Below are positions 36,106 through 48,873 of a stretch of DNA of 64,000 nucleotides, one piece after another. This DNA is from Lepidonotus clava (Eukaryota > Annelida > Polychaeta > Phyllodocida > Polynoidae). Made by a program: the position numbers and the translations under genes. The DNA lies in the NCBI GenBank assembly GCA_936440205.1, contig OW387139.1, positions 36,730,378 to 36,794,377 on the forward strand, written 5' to 3'. The notes under the pieces were generated by a model that was not told the DNA's origin, made no database searches, and saw only the letters and a list, made by a program, of their open reading frames with translations. Position 1 is the stretch's first letter. Each line of letters begins with the position of its first letter.

Positions 36106-37011
36106 CTATTTATTCAATACAGTATGCTATTCCATATTATATTCTATATTCTATAACCATATAATTGATTTCACATGACGAACTAAACCTTTCCGTCTTT
36201 TGATCTAAAGTTCTCTGCAGTAATTAGCTTAATCATCGATCTATCATATAAGGAAAACAATCAGGTAATAGTTTAAGGCTATTCGCCCATGTGTTCTGCA
36301 GCGCCTACACATACTCAGTCACCTGACTGACCAACAACTAGGTGTGAACTAGGCCTAAATAGGCCTATAACATTTTAGTCTGAGAGCGAAAAACGTCCCT
36401 TTTCTGATGTAGACATCAGTCATACTTTATAACCTAAACCGTTTTGGAATAGAGAAAAGATGTATGTGAAGTATAATTTTGACCTTTCTCTTTTGCTGCA
36501 AGTCCCTTTAAAAGAAAATCTTCTTGGTAATTGATAGGAATTTGACATTAAGTGTCCAATTACCAAATATACGGCCATGGCTTCAGATCGGTACGCTGGT
36601 CACTTTGATCCAATATGACACAACCAGATGTGCACACAAGCCAAGCTGCAGCCGATGGGCCCTTTGAAGGTTGAATATCTGCTACAGTATGAAGTACCAA
36701 GTGTACGCTTCCCACGAACCTATGCAGTCCACCATTGTGCCTACCTTTTTGAGCCTTTGGTAACTAGGTCATTTCACTACATGTACGTTTATTATATAAA
36801 AACAAAACGTTGTTTCAAAATTAGTACACCAGAATGGCGCCACTCTTTTGAAAGACTATCTTGTGTATACCGGAAATTGTGTGCAGACATATACAGAATC
36901 TCGCCCAATATTTTCATTATTAACAGGTTTATAATATGATATATATATATATATATATATATATCTGTTCCTGTATATTCCATCAAAAGGTAATGTTTTC
37001 ATCCCTCTTTC
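36106..37011. other. Intergenic DNA with a TA microsatellite
   Basis: No gene recognised. A run of alternating T and A lies at about 36938-36963. A 103-codon ORF at 36628-36939 has no family features and ends in low-complexity sequence, so I take it as chance. Confidence 0.6.
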
Positions 37012-37014
37012 ATA

Positions 37015-37480
37015 AGGCCTGTTTCCACCGAACGACAATCTGCTAACGACCATGAACGACACTGAACGATTCACAAATCTTTTGTGGTCGTTAGTATAAT
37101 CGTTCAGTGGAAACACAAAATCAGTGATAAAGACATTTCTGAACGACTGTAAACGACATTTCTGAACGACATTTCTGAACGATTCACCAACGACCAAATA
37201 TCTAACCTGTTTAATATTTCTGGACGACATTTACTCACGATTTCTTTCAAAACCAATTAATGCCAATTAGATCCATTGTTCCCAGGGTTTTCTGACTTTT
37301 GTCGTGCAGAATGTCAAATAATCGTTCAGAAATCAGTATTTTAGTCGTTTAGTGGAAACACTTTGATATAAGCTTCCTTAAGATTTTTACTAACGATTTA
37401 TACTAAAGACCATTTTTTGAGGGGAGTAATTTTTGTCGTGACCCTATACCAAGGTCGAATCGTTCAGTGGAAACCCGGCT
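37015..37480. mobile_element. Non-autonomous DNA transposon, GTTTCCACCGAACGAC family, copy 1
   Basis: The ends are AGGCCTGTTTCCACCGAACG and the inverse of GTTCAGTGGAAACCCGGCT. The interior is rich in CTGAACGAC / ATCGTTCAG words in both orientations. Flanking trinucleotides (ATA and TTA) do not match exactly, so the duplication is unclear or mutated. A relative with a clear duplication lies at 41890-42351. No ORF. Confidence 0.75.
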
Positions 37481-37784
37481 TTACTTGTTATCAAATTATG
37501 TTTTCCTTTAGGAGAGCATGAACCATATTCTTCAAATAATGAATGATAGATTTCGCCCGCCGTATTCCATATCTGTCCTTCAATAGGAACATACTGTCAA
37601 TGGTAGAACACAACTATTAAGTGTAAATTTACTCTTACTATGGTATTGTTACAGCTAATGCATCGGCATACATGTTAACCATTCTTGATTTACACGTGAG
37701 CCCCCATGGCCAGTTACCTCTATTCCCATCCAACCATATAATCTGAGGGGAGGAAAGGGGACGGGGTTGATAATTACACAGACA

Positions 37785-38345
37785 AGGATATGACATTCTA
37801 TAAGTGTTGCAGCAACGTTCTGGATTGATTCTTGTTACATCACTCTGTTAGGTTGCAGCGACATTCTTTTGATGACTCCCAATAACATTGCTGCAACCAA
37901 CTGTTGCGAAATTACATTGTGACGTTCTGATAATGTTCTTGTAACGTTATTTATGGGGCTGTTATTGTTACCTCCCTTAATAAGAATGTCACAATAACGT
38001 TCTGTTTAGGAGTGGTTGAGACCTCACTGAAGGAGGATGACACAATAACATTCTGTTTAGGTTTGACACCTAACCTAATAAGATGGTCATAGAAACAGTC
38101 TGTTTAGACAAGGTTAAGACCTGATGTAATCAGAACATCCCAATAACAATCTGTTTCTAAAGGTGAGGTTGGGACCTCCCCTGATCAGGAGGTCACAACA
38201 CCATAATGTTTAGGTAAGGGCTAGACCTCACCTAATCAGAATGTCATGATAACATTCTATTTTAATTTGATCTTAACCTAACCTCACCAGAACATTGTGA
38301 TAACATTCTTTTCTGGTTAGGTCTCAACCTCACAGAAAAATAATG
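37785..38345. repeat. Degenerate minisatellite with AATAACATTCTGTTTAGG words
   Basis: Units of roughly 60-70 bp recur about eight times. They share GACCTCACCTAATCAGAA and GTCACAATAACATTCTGTTT with many changes. The tract is non-coding. Its borders fade out on both sides. Confidence 0.7.
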
Positions 38346-40150
38346 TAACAGTTACTTGACATTTTAGTAAGTAATGGACAAACCACAAAAGTATGGTTTA
38401 ATAACGTGACTATTACGTAGAGGTGGATGTGTTTGGGTGATAGGGAAGGGCATTGATTTTTACGGCCACCTGTATGGAATTTTATGGTTGCTACTACTAT
38501 CTGATATTCTCAGGAATAAACCCTACATTTGTGGATAATCATCATTGAGCACTTTGGGGAAAGCATACCTGTGTGGAGTACTTGCTATGAATGATTTTTT
38601 TCAATTCATTTACTTCGATTCCTTTCAGCGAATTTTCTTCTGGCTTGCACGTCACTAAAAGTACTCATTCGCATCCTGGATCCTTATGATCACACTTAAA
38701 AATGAGACAAATTATATAGGGCAGTTCAAAACATACCTTGATTTAGTTTTTTTACCATTTTGACATGATATTATATAAAATTTAGTCAGGCGTTTTTGTC
38801 GATGCAAATATCCGGGCCCCCACCCATACTATTGAAGGACCAAAGTTTCCACCTATACCTGCGAGCCCTAATCATGCCATCAATAATTTGCCAATAGTGT
38901 TTCAGATGGCAGGAAGCTGGTGTTACATGTGCCATACATGTGGCAAGGTACAAATAGGGCGTCGGACTCTGTAATTATTTAATTATTGCAGCTTAGATTC
39001 AGGTCGGACCTCCCTGTTTCCGGGTCACTTTTGTTATTTCTTTTGTGTATTGGTAATGCGTCTCACAAAGGGAGCAGCTCATATGAATAGATGGGTCTGG
39101 CGAATGGAGCAGCAATTGAGCAGCTCGCATGCCCGGGCTGTACGTATGTATAATCGAGCCGCTCAACCTGCAGTGTACTCCATTGATGGATCTGGTGCGG
39201 CGAGCAGTTAGCAAACAACAAGTGCCATGCAGTCACCTGTCAATGTGCCTCTATATTTTAATTAAAATGCTGATAATGCTTTGATTAAAAATTGAATAGA
39301 TGTATAATATGTTAAACAAACACGTTGTTACTGGGGTTTTCCATGTTCTTTGAATATGGTTGTGTTCTCATGAAAAGGGCACTGTAGTTTACATATAGGT
39401 GTACCCCTATACTGCGAGAGTGATTTGATTTGATTACCTTACCCGGATGTGAGAGTGTAGGCTCTAAAAACAGGAAATCTACGATCAGGAGAGACATGGG
39501 TAGGTTAATCGAAAGGACATCAAAATTGACTGCTCTGATTCTACTGTTAACAAATATTATTGAACTGTTATATTAATGCAGACATGTCTCTTAAATTACT
39601 GAACAGAATTACTCTCAATCATGCCCACACTTTAGACAAGAATATATCCTCGGTGGAAAAATGTGAAACTTACAAAACACTCATTTCATTCTATTGCATA
39701 CTAGCAAACCCTTAAATAGTAGCCAGTTATCCCTGGACCTTGTTCTTATTTCAACTAGGTCAGAAATTTCTGGCAACGTATGGCAAATCTGAGATAGATA
39801 TATTATATATGGATTAAATCACAAAGCCTTGCCAAATGTTGAAATCCAAGTTTTGTTTCTTTCCAATGCCCACAACTTGCAAGCAAAGTGGATAAACTGT
39901 CCGTAATTCCGCTAGCAGTTGAGCATTCATTGTCGGACATATATCGTTACAAGCTCAGTTATTACCATCAATACTCTGAAATTTTCAATTTCAGTTCAAT
40001 TGAAATAGCACGTGACCACTTTATCCACGGTGCAGATTTACGTCTAATACAATTCTACAGTCATATAAAGTTCAAAGACATAATTATTTCTTAATATATT
40101 TCCGGAATAACATCCTCCTATAGGTATGCCTGGTGTATGACACTATATCA
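38346..40150. other. Intergenic DNA
   Basis: AT-rich sequence with short chance ORFs only. I see no gene or paired transposon ends. Confidence 0.55.
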
Positions 40151-40693
40151 TAGTCACACTTCCTATTGCCTAAAGGGAATAAGCCTATATTGGGAAGGTG
40201 GGAAAGGGGAGACCCGTGCTTTGAAGTTCTACATGAAACAGCGCCTTTCCCTTTGACCCGGCTGCAGCCGGTCTCTGAATTTAATGTGTACTCAACGTGT
40301 TTGTAGCCGTCTGTGTGTGGACACGTGCAACCCGCCACGCCACCCACCCGCCAGTCACCGACGGCCTGCTAGAGTTCAAATGCTTAAGCCCACATCCCAG
40401 CCCATATATATAATGTGTATGTATACATCCTACCTGGCTGCAACAGTCTGCCACTATACCCCCTACACCCACCCACCCACCCGCCACTACCTGTCGGCCA
40501 AGCCGCCGATCGAAGAAGCCAACCTCTGACAGGCTGGCCAAGGGAGAGTGGCTCTGAGCCGCTCCGAGCTGCTCTGAGCTGCTCGGTGTCAGTTGAGCTG
40601 TAGCCGAGCTGTGGGGACGCACGGCCTGCCCGCTGTGGTAGATGGCCGATGGATGTACTGAGGGGCAAGGGCCGCCAAAATGAGTGGTTTCAG
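40150..40693 (+). other. GC-rich patch ending in a possible first exon
   Basis: This patch is clearly richer in G+C and CpG than its surroundings. It ends in a run that could be a first coding exon: ATG 40649, then 15 open codons (MDVLRGKGRQNEWFQ) ending at CAG|gtaagg (donor 40694). A second ATG at 40680 has an excellent context (GCCGCCAAAATGA) and reaches the same donor in another phase. No downstream exon could be matched, so the gene, if real, has a long first intron or continues outside the window. Confidence 0.4.
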
Positions 40694-41886
40694 GTAAGGT
40701 CATTGTGTTTATATATCCGCTGTTAATCTTAACGTCAATTTGAAAAGCTATGCGGGTTTGTGAAGTGTTCTTAAGATATTTGCTAGCTGCTATGCCTGAA
40801 GCGTACGTTTGTATGGCACTTGCGAAAACTTAGAAGGTCAATTGAATGGGATAAAAACTAATATTTTCGGCTCAGATACATATAAACATGTGGTTTCGAG
40901 GCATGTAATGCATCTTATCAACAACAAGTATAAGTGGAGAAATGAACATCGGTATATGGAAGCATTATTCAATCATTATATATGCAAGTGTAAAAACTAC
41001 TAATTATGAAATCTTGTATACTCGACATTTTCTAGGTGAACAACGATCTTTCCATACAACGATCACCACTATAGGTCTATAAAAACAGTTCTACAATCTG
41101 TTTGAATGGATTAAATTTAAATGGCTGCAATATCATGCATTTACCATTTCTACTTTCGTTCTGTAAAGCAAACGTTGAAAATGATTAATTTATCAAGGTC
41201 TCTCTTTCAAGCGGTTTGAAGCAGACGACATTTTCGTGCGTTTCTTCTCTCATTACAAACTGTTAGTCCGCGTCCGCTGTGCACACATCACAAACGATCG
41301 TCCGGCGCTCGGTTTGTTTAATCTACATTGATTCACGACATTGAGTTGGTGCTTTAGACACCAGGACAAACACTGAGAAAATGAGTACAACTGGTGCTAG
41401 ATCAATAGTATCTGCTCAACCATCAGAGATTGAGCAACATTTGTTCCCTTGAGGATGAAAATAATTGGGCCCTAATCTCTCGCAAATTGGCGTGGGAGGT
41501 GAAGGGTTTTGTTTATAGATACGTAACTGCGTAAACAGTATAATATGCTTTACGAGGGAAAACATGACTTTGGCGAAACTGGCAACTTGCAGTCATTTGA
41601 ACATAATATTTTCGAACACCTTTGCAACACTATAATTTACGTTTGGATGACATGAGAAAGCTATTACAAATAAACTTCATCATTACTCACAAAGAGACAT
41701 ACGTGAGACAAATGGAACGATGTTTCGAAGACATTACCAGTATTCCTTACTGAATAATCTTCACCTTTAAAAGGTATAGTTCTAAATAAACAAATACAGA
41801 GATTTACATCTAGATTTGGTAGACTGCAGATGTGTGACATACGTAGCTAGAAACAAAAACAAAAAAGCGCAACTCGTATGGCAAGT
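40694..41886. other. DNA downstream of the GC-rich patch
   Basis: AT-rich, with no coding signal beyond short chance ORFs. If the patch before it is a first exon, this is intron. Confidence 0.5.
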
Positions 41887-41889
41887 TTA

Positions 41890-42351
41890 AGCCCGGTTTC
41901 CACCGAACGACGTTCATTAGAATTTCTTGACGACTACAAAAGACTGAAAAAAATCGTTGGTCATTTTAATCTTTCACAAAGGAATGTTTTCTTGTTTCCA
42001 CTGAGCGACCAAAATACTGATATGTGAACGACTCTTGGGCTATCTGAACGATTTTTTCAAAAGACAGAGATCAGAAAGGCCATGGAACAATAGATTTAAT
42101 GACTGTTAATTGCCCTTGGAAGAAATCGTGAGCAACTGTCGTCCAGAAATATTAAACAGGTTAGATATTTGGTCGTTGGTGAATCGTTCACTTTTGTCTT
42201 GAGAAAATGTTGTTTGCAGTCCTTAAAAAAAATCGTGACCAACGATTTTGTGTTTCCACTGAACGATTTTCTGAACGACCATCAACGATTTCCTAATCTT
42301 TCCTAGTCTTAGGCTGTCTTGAGGAGAATGTCGTTCGGTGGAAACAGGCCT
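41890..42351. mobile_element. Non-autonomous DNA transposon, GTTTCCACCGAACGAC family, copy 2
   Basis: The inverted ends AGCCCGGTTTCCACCGAACG and AGGCCTGTTTCCACCGAACG are flanked by TTA (41887-41889 and 42352-42354). The interior carries many AACGATTT / AATCGTTC words and no ORF. It is the same family as 37015-37480. The tip is also shared with the GCCCTGTTTCCACC family. Confidence 0.83.
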
Positions 42352-42461
42352 TTACTGGACATGTCTATTTATTAAGATTAATGGCAACTGGCCTTTTTGT
42401 CTCGATATTAACTGCCTTTATTAGGATCTACAACGAAATACGTGCATATTAGTGGTGTGCT

Positions 42462-43165
42462 ACACTGTAAAAATGACGTTTAGAATTTAGAATTTTAAGT
42501 AACTAAATATGTTTCGAATCTAATCACAAGAAATCTCATGTATTCAAAACCTATGGTGACACTGTATGCCAATGCTCTGTAGTTCATAGAGATTTCTTCT
42601 AAATGTTGACATAAATTCATAATGAATATCAGGGAATTTTCTAGGTGCTGTAGAGTGTTTAAGAAATGTATATGGAATAAATTAGAAGTATTTTGAGTTT
42701 AAAGAAAATAATCTTGTGTGAGGTTTTGAAGATGTACTTTGTTTCTAAAGACACATTTTCATATGCAGACAGACAAAGGGACTAGGGTATGGGTCTAAGG
42801 GTTCTGGGCTCACTAGAGTTTGCTAAACCCTACCTCAGTTCAGAGGTCAATTCTGCATTTCTCCATGCATGATATTGAAAGAGGTTTAACTCTAGACTTG
42901 AATTTTACCTTTTTTTTGATCAATAGAGATCAGGAAAGACATTTATTTTCCTTTCTGCAATGTACGTACTTAAAATTCTAGAACAATATCAGTGGAAATT
43001 ACAAAAGACATCAAGGGTAAACACCTAAATATCACACAATTCTAAACACTAAACTCTAAACACCAGGAATTCTAAATAATGTTCAGGATATAAAGTGTTC
43101 CAAAACTGGATGCAACAAAGTGTTTAGGAAAGTGTTTTGATTCTAAACACTTGTTTTAACAGTGT
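42462..43165. mobile_element. Probable non-autonomous DNA transposon with CACTGT ends
   Basis: The left end is TACACTGTAAAAATGACGTT and the right end inverts to TACACTGTTAAAACAAGTGT. Both are followed inward by TTTAGAAT. The interior repeats CTAAACAC-type words. The superfamily is not clear. A TA dinucleotide on each side could be the duplication. No ORF. Confidence 0.6.
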
Positions 43166-43166
43166 A

Positions 43167-43630
43167 TAATCTGGTACCTTCATTGTCAAATACAGTTTTG
43201 TAAATCACCTGAATATATATTTGCATCCATATTGGCACCCAAGATAAAATTGATATTCGTTTTATTGATCTTTCATGTAAGAGAATACACTAAATCAGAT
43301 CTAAATTTGACAAAATGATGCGGTAAATATATAATAGTCTAATAGAACAATTAACAAAAAATAGGGGAAGTGTTGGTCATTTCATAAATTGCCACGGCAA
43401 AACAATTTTACCACGCATAAAACTAAAGTTTTATGTGCCCTCGAGGCGATTTTCTAAACCGAGCCGCACTCTGAATGGGTGAAAGACTGCAGATTGTTGG
43501 AGTAGAATTGGCCGATTTTTTATGCACAGATTTTGATCGAACATGTATTATCTCAATACGGCACACTTATACCATATAGGCGATCTCTCGAAAACATGAT
43601 TGACGGTCGGCACAGGGTGGATATGGGGCT
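43167..43630. other. Intergenic DNA
   Basis: No gene or repeat recognised. Confidence 0.55.
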
Positions 43631-44007
43631 CAAACGGAGCCAACAGCAATATTATGTCAAAATATGACAAAATTTTGCAAACTCGAATAACCATGAAAAG
43701 ACATTTTAAGAGTCTAACTTTAGCCATTGGTACAATATAAATCATGATAACTAGCTTTAAGTTCACTTAAATTCCAGAATACTCATTGCATGTATGCCTG
43801 AAAACAGCAATGTTTGTAAACAAACAAATTTTGGTGGGTCACCAAAATTGACATGTGATGAGTTTTCATCTATTTTAATGTAGTTAAAGTCTGTATTCAC
43901 AGTTTATATTTTACCACAGGCCTAGGCTATGGCCATAGAATATAATATTTCAATAGTTAACAGAATTTGCAAAATTTTGACCCTACATTAATTGCTTTTG
44001 GCTCCCT
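43631..44007. mobile_element. Degenerate copy of the AGGGAGCC element
   Basis: The right end, GGCTCCCT followed by TTAA, matches the element at 45684-46031. The left end, GGAGCCAACAGCAATATT, is decayed. Interior words such as AATAACCATGAAAA and GTTTGTAAACAAACAAA are shared with the other copy. This is an older insertion of the same family. Confidence 0.65.
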
Positions 44008-44011
44008 TTAA

Positions 44012-45679
44012 GGTTCTTACATAGAGGTCGTTATTATTATCTTGTCGTGTACTAGAAGTATGGTCAACAAGTAACAGGTGCACACATAGGTGAGGAATTT
44101 CCCAATCTAGTACCAGTATCCTTTTCTGAAACCGAGACAGAATAGAACCATCAAAATGTCCTACCAGACCTGATTCTACAAAAACACACAAGTACCGCCA
44201 TGTCTTCACTCTTTAAAAGCAGAAACGCCACACACTTACGTCTTTAGTGGACCAAAGAAAGGCAACTTCAGTGTGTTGCTTTTTCAGTGACTCCTCAGCC
44301 TCCTATAAAAGGCTTTCCAGACCTGAAAGGGCTGTATGGCACATTGTACCGGGCGGGCCTTTGATCTGTTGTACCACCTGGACCCCTCACACCAGCGGCC
44401 CACCTGAACATATCGATCCTGATTAAACAAAAGCCGACAGGCCAGAGGGGTCCACTGAAATCGCCAGGTTTCAAGAGTTTGGGCCTTCAAGATGACTTAG
44501 GCCTGAATATACTAAGTTCACTCTACTTAAACCTTGGTGTACAATGTTTGTCAAAGGGAAGGTCAAGATGTGTGTTTTCTTCTTGACATATAATTTAGAA
44601 GCTGATCAGGTGGGTCTGAGATTACTGAAATTGACAGCTTTTACGATTGGATTTTACATTTTCATTTGACATACCCAGATATACGTTTATGATCATCAGT
44701 CATAAACTTTAACTTATGTTCGTTCATAATTGGGCCTATATAGCAAGACATCGAACTGCTTCAGACCTTCGAATTATAACTCAATAAAAGCTGCACATTC
44801 CCCACTCCATTTTTATTGATTCGCCAGAGGAAGACCCTTGACATTAAGAAATGATATGTCTCTTGAACTTTATTTTTCTCAACAATTGTTTTTTCAATAA
44901 CCATCTGTTCTATATATGCACATGTGTTGCCTTATATAAAATTCAAAGACATAACAGTATTAACACCAAATAGACACAGCCTTTCCTTTGCTTTTGATTC
45001 GGACATCTGAACAGGGAAGATCACTTAGAGATCTTAAGTGGGTTTTCCAGTACCAGAGTGCCTCAAAGGAGGCTGACAAGGGGTTTTCCAACGGGAAACA
45101 CTCTAGCCATAAGAAATCTCAATTTGCATATTGAATTTTCGTTCATTGTTAATGCTCTGAACAGGTAAGACGGCGTCGTTCCCCAAATACACAAAAATGT
45201 TAGGAGCACTCCCTCTTATATTGGTGTTAGATATTGTTTTTCTGTATATTCAACCAGTGGAGAGGGGGCATGACGTCACAAGAAGGGATGTGTCATATCA
45301 GTCCCCAAAAAGTATATTCTTCACCTGATTTAATTCTATTGCTATTTTTGTCAACACTACCATAGACAAGCATTGGTTGTCATTCACCTGTCTCAAAGAT
45401 CCTCAACCAAAGGTGCGCGAAATTCAGATGGGCATTTAGGTCAATAAGGTGTCATTATAACCTCTATAAATGGTATAGGCCGAGCTATTGTTACACAACG
45501 CTCCCAATTGGCTAGTGCAAAGCGTCGTGTAGTACACAGCTTTCCGAGTTCTAAAGTAGATCAGTGCAATGTCAAACTCTGCAAACTCAAATGCAGCCTA
45601 ATGTAAAAGAAAACTTGAGTTTTATCTACAGGCCTCCCTGGAGTATTTGACATTAGGCTGTAATTGAACGTGCAAAAAC
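44012..45679. other. Intergenic DNA
   Basis: No gene recognised. ORFs of up to 73 codons on the minus strand (around 43988-44490) show no family features. Confidence 0.55.
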
Positions 45680-45683
45680 TTAA

Positions 45684-46031
45684 AGGGAGCCAAAACCAAT
45701 AAATTCGATGGAATTTTCCTAACTCAAATAATCATGAAAATCCATTCCTTGAGCCTATTCCTGGCGCATGTTAAAATCTAAACCATGAAATATGGTAAAG
45801 AATGATTAAAAACATGTTTTTCTTGCTCAAATCAATTAATGTGGATCCGCAAAAATAGGGTTTGTTTACAAACAAATGCAAATATTATCATCTCTTGTGG
45901 CATTCTACTTCAGTTTGCACTAGTTTTAGCAGCTAATACTTTACCACTGACCTTAACTGGACTCATCCAACATATTTCTTTACTTATCTGAGTTTTGAAA
46001 ATTTTGTCAATTATATTGGTTTTGGCTCCCT
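45684..46031. mobile_element. piggyBac-like MITE (348 bp) with TTAA duplication
   Basis: Perfect 18-bp inverted ends AGGGAGCCAAAACCAATA lie between TTAA at 45680-45683 and TTAA at 46032-46035. A TTAA target with no ORF inside fits a non-autonomous piggyBac-type element. A decayed copy lies at 43631-44007. Confidence 0.8.
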
Positions 46032-46035
46032 TTAA

Positions 46036-47010
46036 GGCTCTTGAACTGTATTTAGTACCGTTCAAGGGCCTTAGTTTTGGGGCCGGTATGCCCCTGTTGT
46101 CTCAATAATTCATCTCGTTTTCGCTGATAGAAAATAAGTAATCTGATGACTAAACAAAATGTTATCTGAGATAAGGTAGATGGAGGGAGGACTGTGGCTG
46201 AGCCGATGAAGAGAATCAGTATCCATTTGAAGGCATGCTAATAGAATTCTAGGATTTCTATTATGTAACTCGATTGAACTAGGCCCTAATTATTTATGTT
46301 TTGTGTAATGTTTCATATTTACCAATGCTAATTTACATATAAAAATGTAACCTTCTCTCTAAATAAAAACAAAAGCGTTTGTGAGCTATCTTACTCTCTT
46401 CAATCGAAATTCGGAGGCATTCAATACCGTACAAATTTGAGAAAAGAGGGGTGGGGTTTCACCGGCAAAGATATCACTGAAAAGAGGAATTTTAAGGAGC
46501 TGCCTTAAACTTCAAAGAGACTATATCGTGATAGGCCTACTCTTTTTCTCATGTCTTTGCGTGGTAAACGAAGTTTATAGTTATCGAACCAGCGCACATG
46601 AACTGTATAACGGACACAAATAAACCTGTCTCTAGTGTCTACTGCCCTGCAGATGCGAACGTCTGAAACGAATATCATGTTTTTTTGTGTTTTTTTATTC
46701 AAGTGTAAATGGCATATGTATATTGCCTGGATTTTCAGGGGGTTTGTCAATTTTCCAGCTTTTCCAGCTTTGCACTACGGTACATAGATACATAGAATAA
46801 TATTATAGCAATCATGAGTAAAGTTTTAAAAAAAAAGCTATAAACTAGTATAACCAGGAGAGACAAAAGTAAGGACGGGTAACAGTCAGTAGACTTTCAA
46901 TAATTTTAGATAGGACGTAGAAAAACATATGAAAGAATATAGAAATAAATAGAATATTGTTATAGTAATGAATGGTTCTCGAGGTCCAGGAGTCCTACAG
47001 CTGACAAATA
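46036..47010. other. Intergenic DNA
   Basis: No gene or repeat recognised. Confidence 0.55.
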
Positions 47011-47011
47011 A

Positions 47012-47615
47012 TACCCTGTTTCCACCAAAAAGACGAGATATGATTGAACGATTTTTTCAACAGACAAATACAGACGATTTTCTTAGTAGAAAAAAATCGT
47101 TCATCACCAACGATTTTTTGGACGGTTTTCTGTTTCCACCAAAAGATGATAAAACGATTTTACAGACGATTTTACAGACGATTTCACAGACAATTTTACA
47201 GACGATTTGATTAAACATTATTTTTGTTTAAAAAATATGGTGTAATTTATTATGATAGCATCTATGATTTCTATTTTCCGTCTTATATTTATTCTATTTT
47301 ATTATATATTTGTTTTTTTACTGAATCGTCCAAAGAAATCCTGTTTCCACCAACAGATGAATACAATATTTGTCTGGGGAAATCGTCCAACAAGCTAAAA
47401 TCGTCCAAAATTATTTAACCTGTCAAATAATTGGTCTGTCGTCCCTGGGGAATTTTTTTGTCAGAAGAAAAGGTAAAAAATCGTCCATAAAAATCGGTCG
47501 TTTAAACGATTTTTTGTTTCCACCAAAAGATTTCTTGGAAGATTTACAAATCTGGACGATTTGTAGGATATTTTTGCAATCGTTCATAGAAAAATCGGTT
47601 GGTGGAAACAGGGCA
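47012..47615. mobile_element. Non-autonomous DNA transposon, GCCCTGTTTCCACC family, copy 2
   Basis: The ends ACCCTGTTTCCACCAAAAAG and the inverse of GGTTGGTGGAAACAGGGC match the element at 29979-30580, and so do long stretches of the interior (for example TTATGATAGCAT and ATCGGTCGTTT). It is full length at about 600 bp. The flanking target duplication is not exact. ORFs inside are low-complexity chance frames. Confidence 0.82.
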
Positions 47616-47619
47616 TTAG

Positions 47620-48645
47620 TGTATTATTCGACGAATTACTATCTCCGCCAGTTTCTATTGTACTTTATACCTTGTACAGTTTGTTCATTAAACTCTTTAT
47701 TATGCAACAAAATGTACTAATCAGCATTTGACAGTCAGCAAAGTCGCGAGAGCACTTTCGTATGCAGAGCCTACAGAGATGTTTTCGGCTAATAGGGAGT
47801 ACGATGCCTTTTAAATAGGACAGGTAGACGTTGGAGGCTGTTACTTCAACTCCTCCTTTTGTAAAACATAGAATGGCCTATATAATTGGTAGTATATCAT
47901 GGGGCAAGCATTTCTATAAAAATCAGTAAAGGTTACAGTATAGTAAACTGTAAACAGTCGTGTTGGTAATTTTATATTAATTGTGAGACAAAAATACAAT
48001 TAGGTGTGGAAATAATTATTCAAAACAGCGGTCCTGTTAGTCTCGACGTAAATAGAGAAATTTGGAATATGATAGCATGATTATGTAAAGCCATTATTCA
48101 ATTCCTACCGCTCGAGCCCCCCATCCTTCTTATTTGACCATAATTAGAGAGTTTAGAGTGATTGGACAACCAGCATATCTAGGCTAATGAATTCAGAAGT
48201 ACCTTTTCATTTTACCTGCTTTATTTTCCATTATTTGGTATCCTTCATTTTAACCTCTACCGTTTGATTCAGACAAGGTAAGCAGTAGTTAATAATTATC
48301 ATTATCTATATGATAATACACATGTACATGTCACTCCAATTTGCAATTTTTGGAGGTAGTAGATTCTTCAATATAATTAACAGTTATCTAATAGATATTA
48401 TCTAAAACTTACAATAGTATTTTCTGAGAAGGGATATACGACACTCCCGCACCATGTTTTCCTTTTCTTTCTTTTTTTTGTTTTTCTTAATTCGATGTTT
48501 TTCTATTGACATAATGATTTTCATACGTGACCAAACTCAGATCCACAGAAGCCCGTGTGGGTCCTTTATTAGTAGAACCACAGTCCTTCTCCAGGTGGCA
48601 GCACCTAGAGTGGCTCAGAGGGGCTCGATGAGAGGCGTATGGCCA
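47620..48645. other. Intergenic DNA
   Basis: No gene recognised. A 71-codon ORF at 48454 starts with a poly-Phe run from a T-rich tract and has no family features. Confidence 0.55.
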
Positions 48646-48649
48646 GGTA

Positions 48650-48871
48650 CCGTAAAACCCCTAATTTAAGCCGCGGCTTAAATAAGGGTAAGTCTCGGAA
48701 AATAGAATCAATAAAACCTCAACTCTAAGGGTGCGGCTTAAATAAGGGTTTTACACAACCTTGAATACAATGGTACCTCTGAAAAAATATGATGAAAACA
48801 TGTCCAAAGAAAAACTCTAAAGTCAGGGTGCGGCTTAAATTAGGGTTCGGCTTAAATTAGGGGTTTTACGG
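48650..48871. mobile_element. Mariner-type MITE (222 bp) with TA duplication
   Basis: Perfect inverted ends of about 23 bp start CCGTAAAACCCCTAATTTAA and are flanked by TA (48648-48649 and 48872-48873). The interior repeats GTGCGGCTTAAATAAGGG twice or more. It has no ORF. The TA target and small size suggest mobilisation by a Tc1/mariner-type transposase. Confidence 0.85.
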
Positions 48872-48873
48872 TA

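Noticed and set aside
36628-36939. 103-codon plus-strand ORF
   Set aside because: No family features, AT-rich surroundings, and a small antisense frame of similar length. Taken as chance.
48440-48660. Possible internal exon bounded by ctccag and gtaccg (about 48595-48646)
   Set aside because: It cannot be joined in frame to the candidate first exon at 40649-40693 or 40680-40693 without a stop, and its donor lies in a MITE end.
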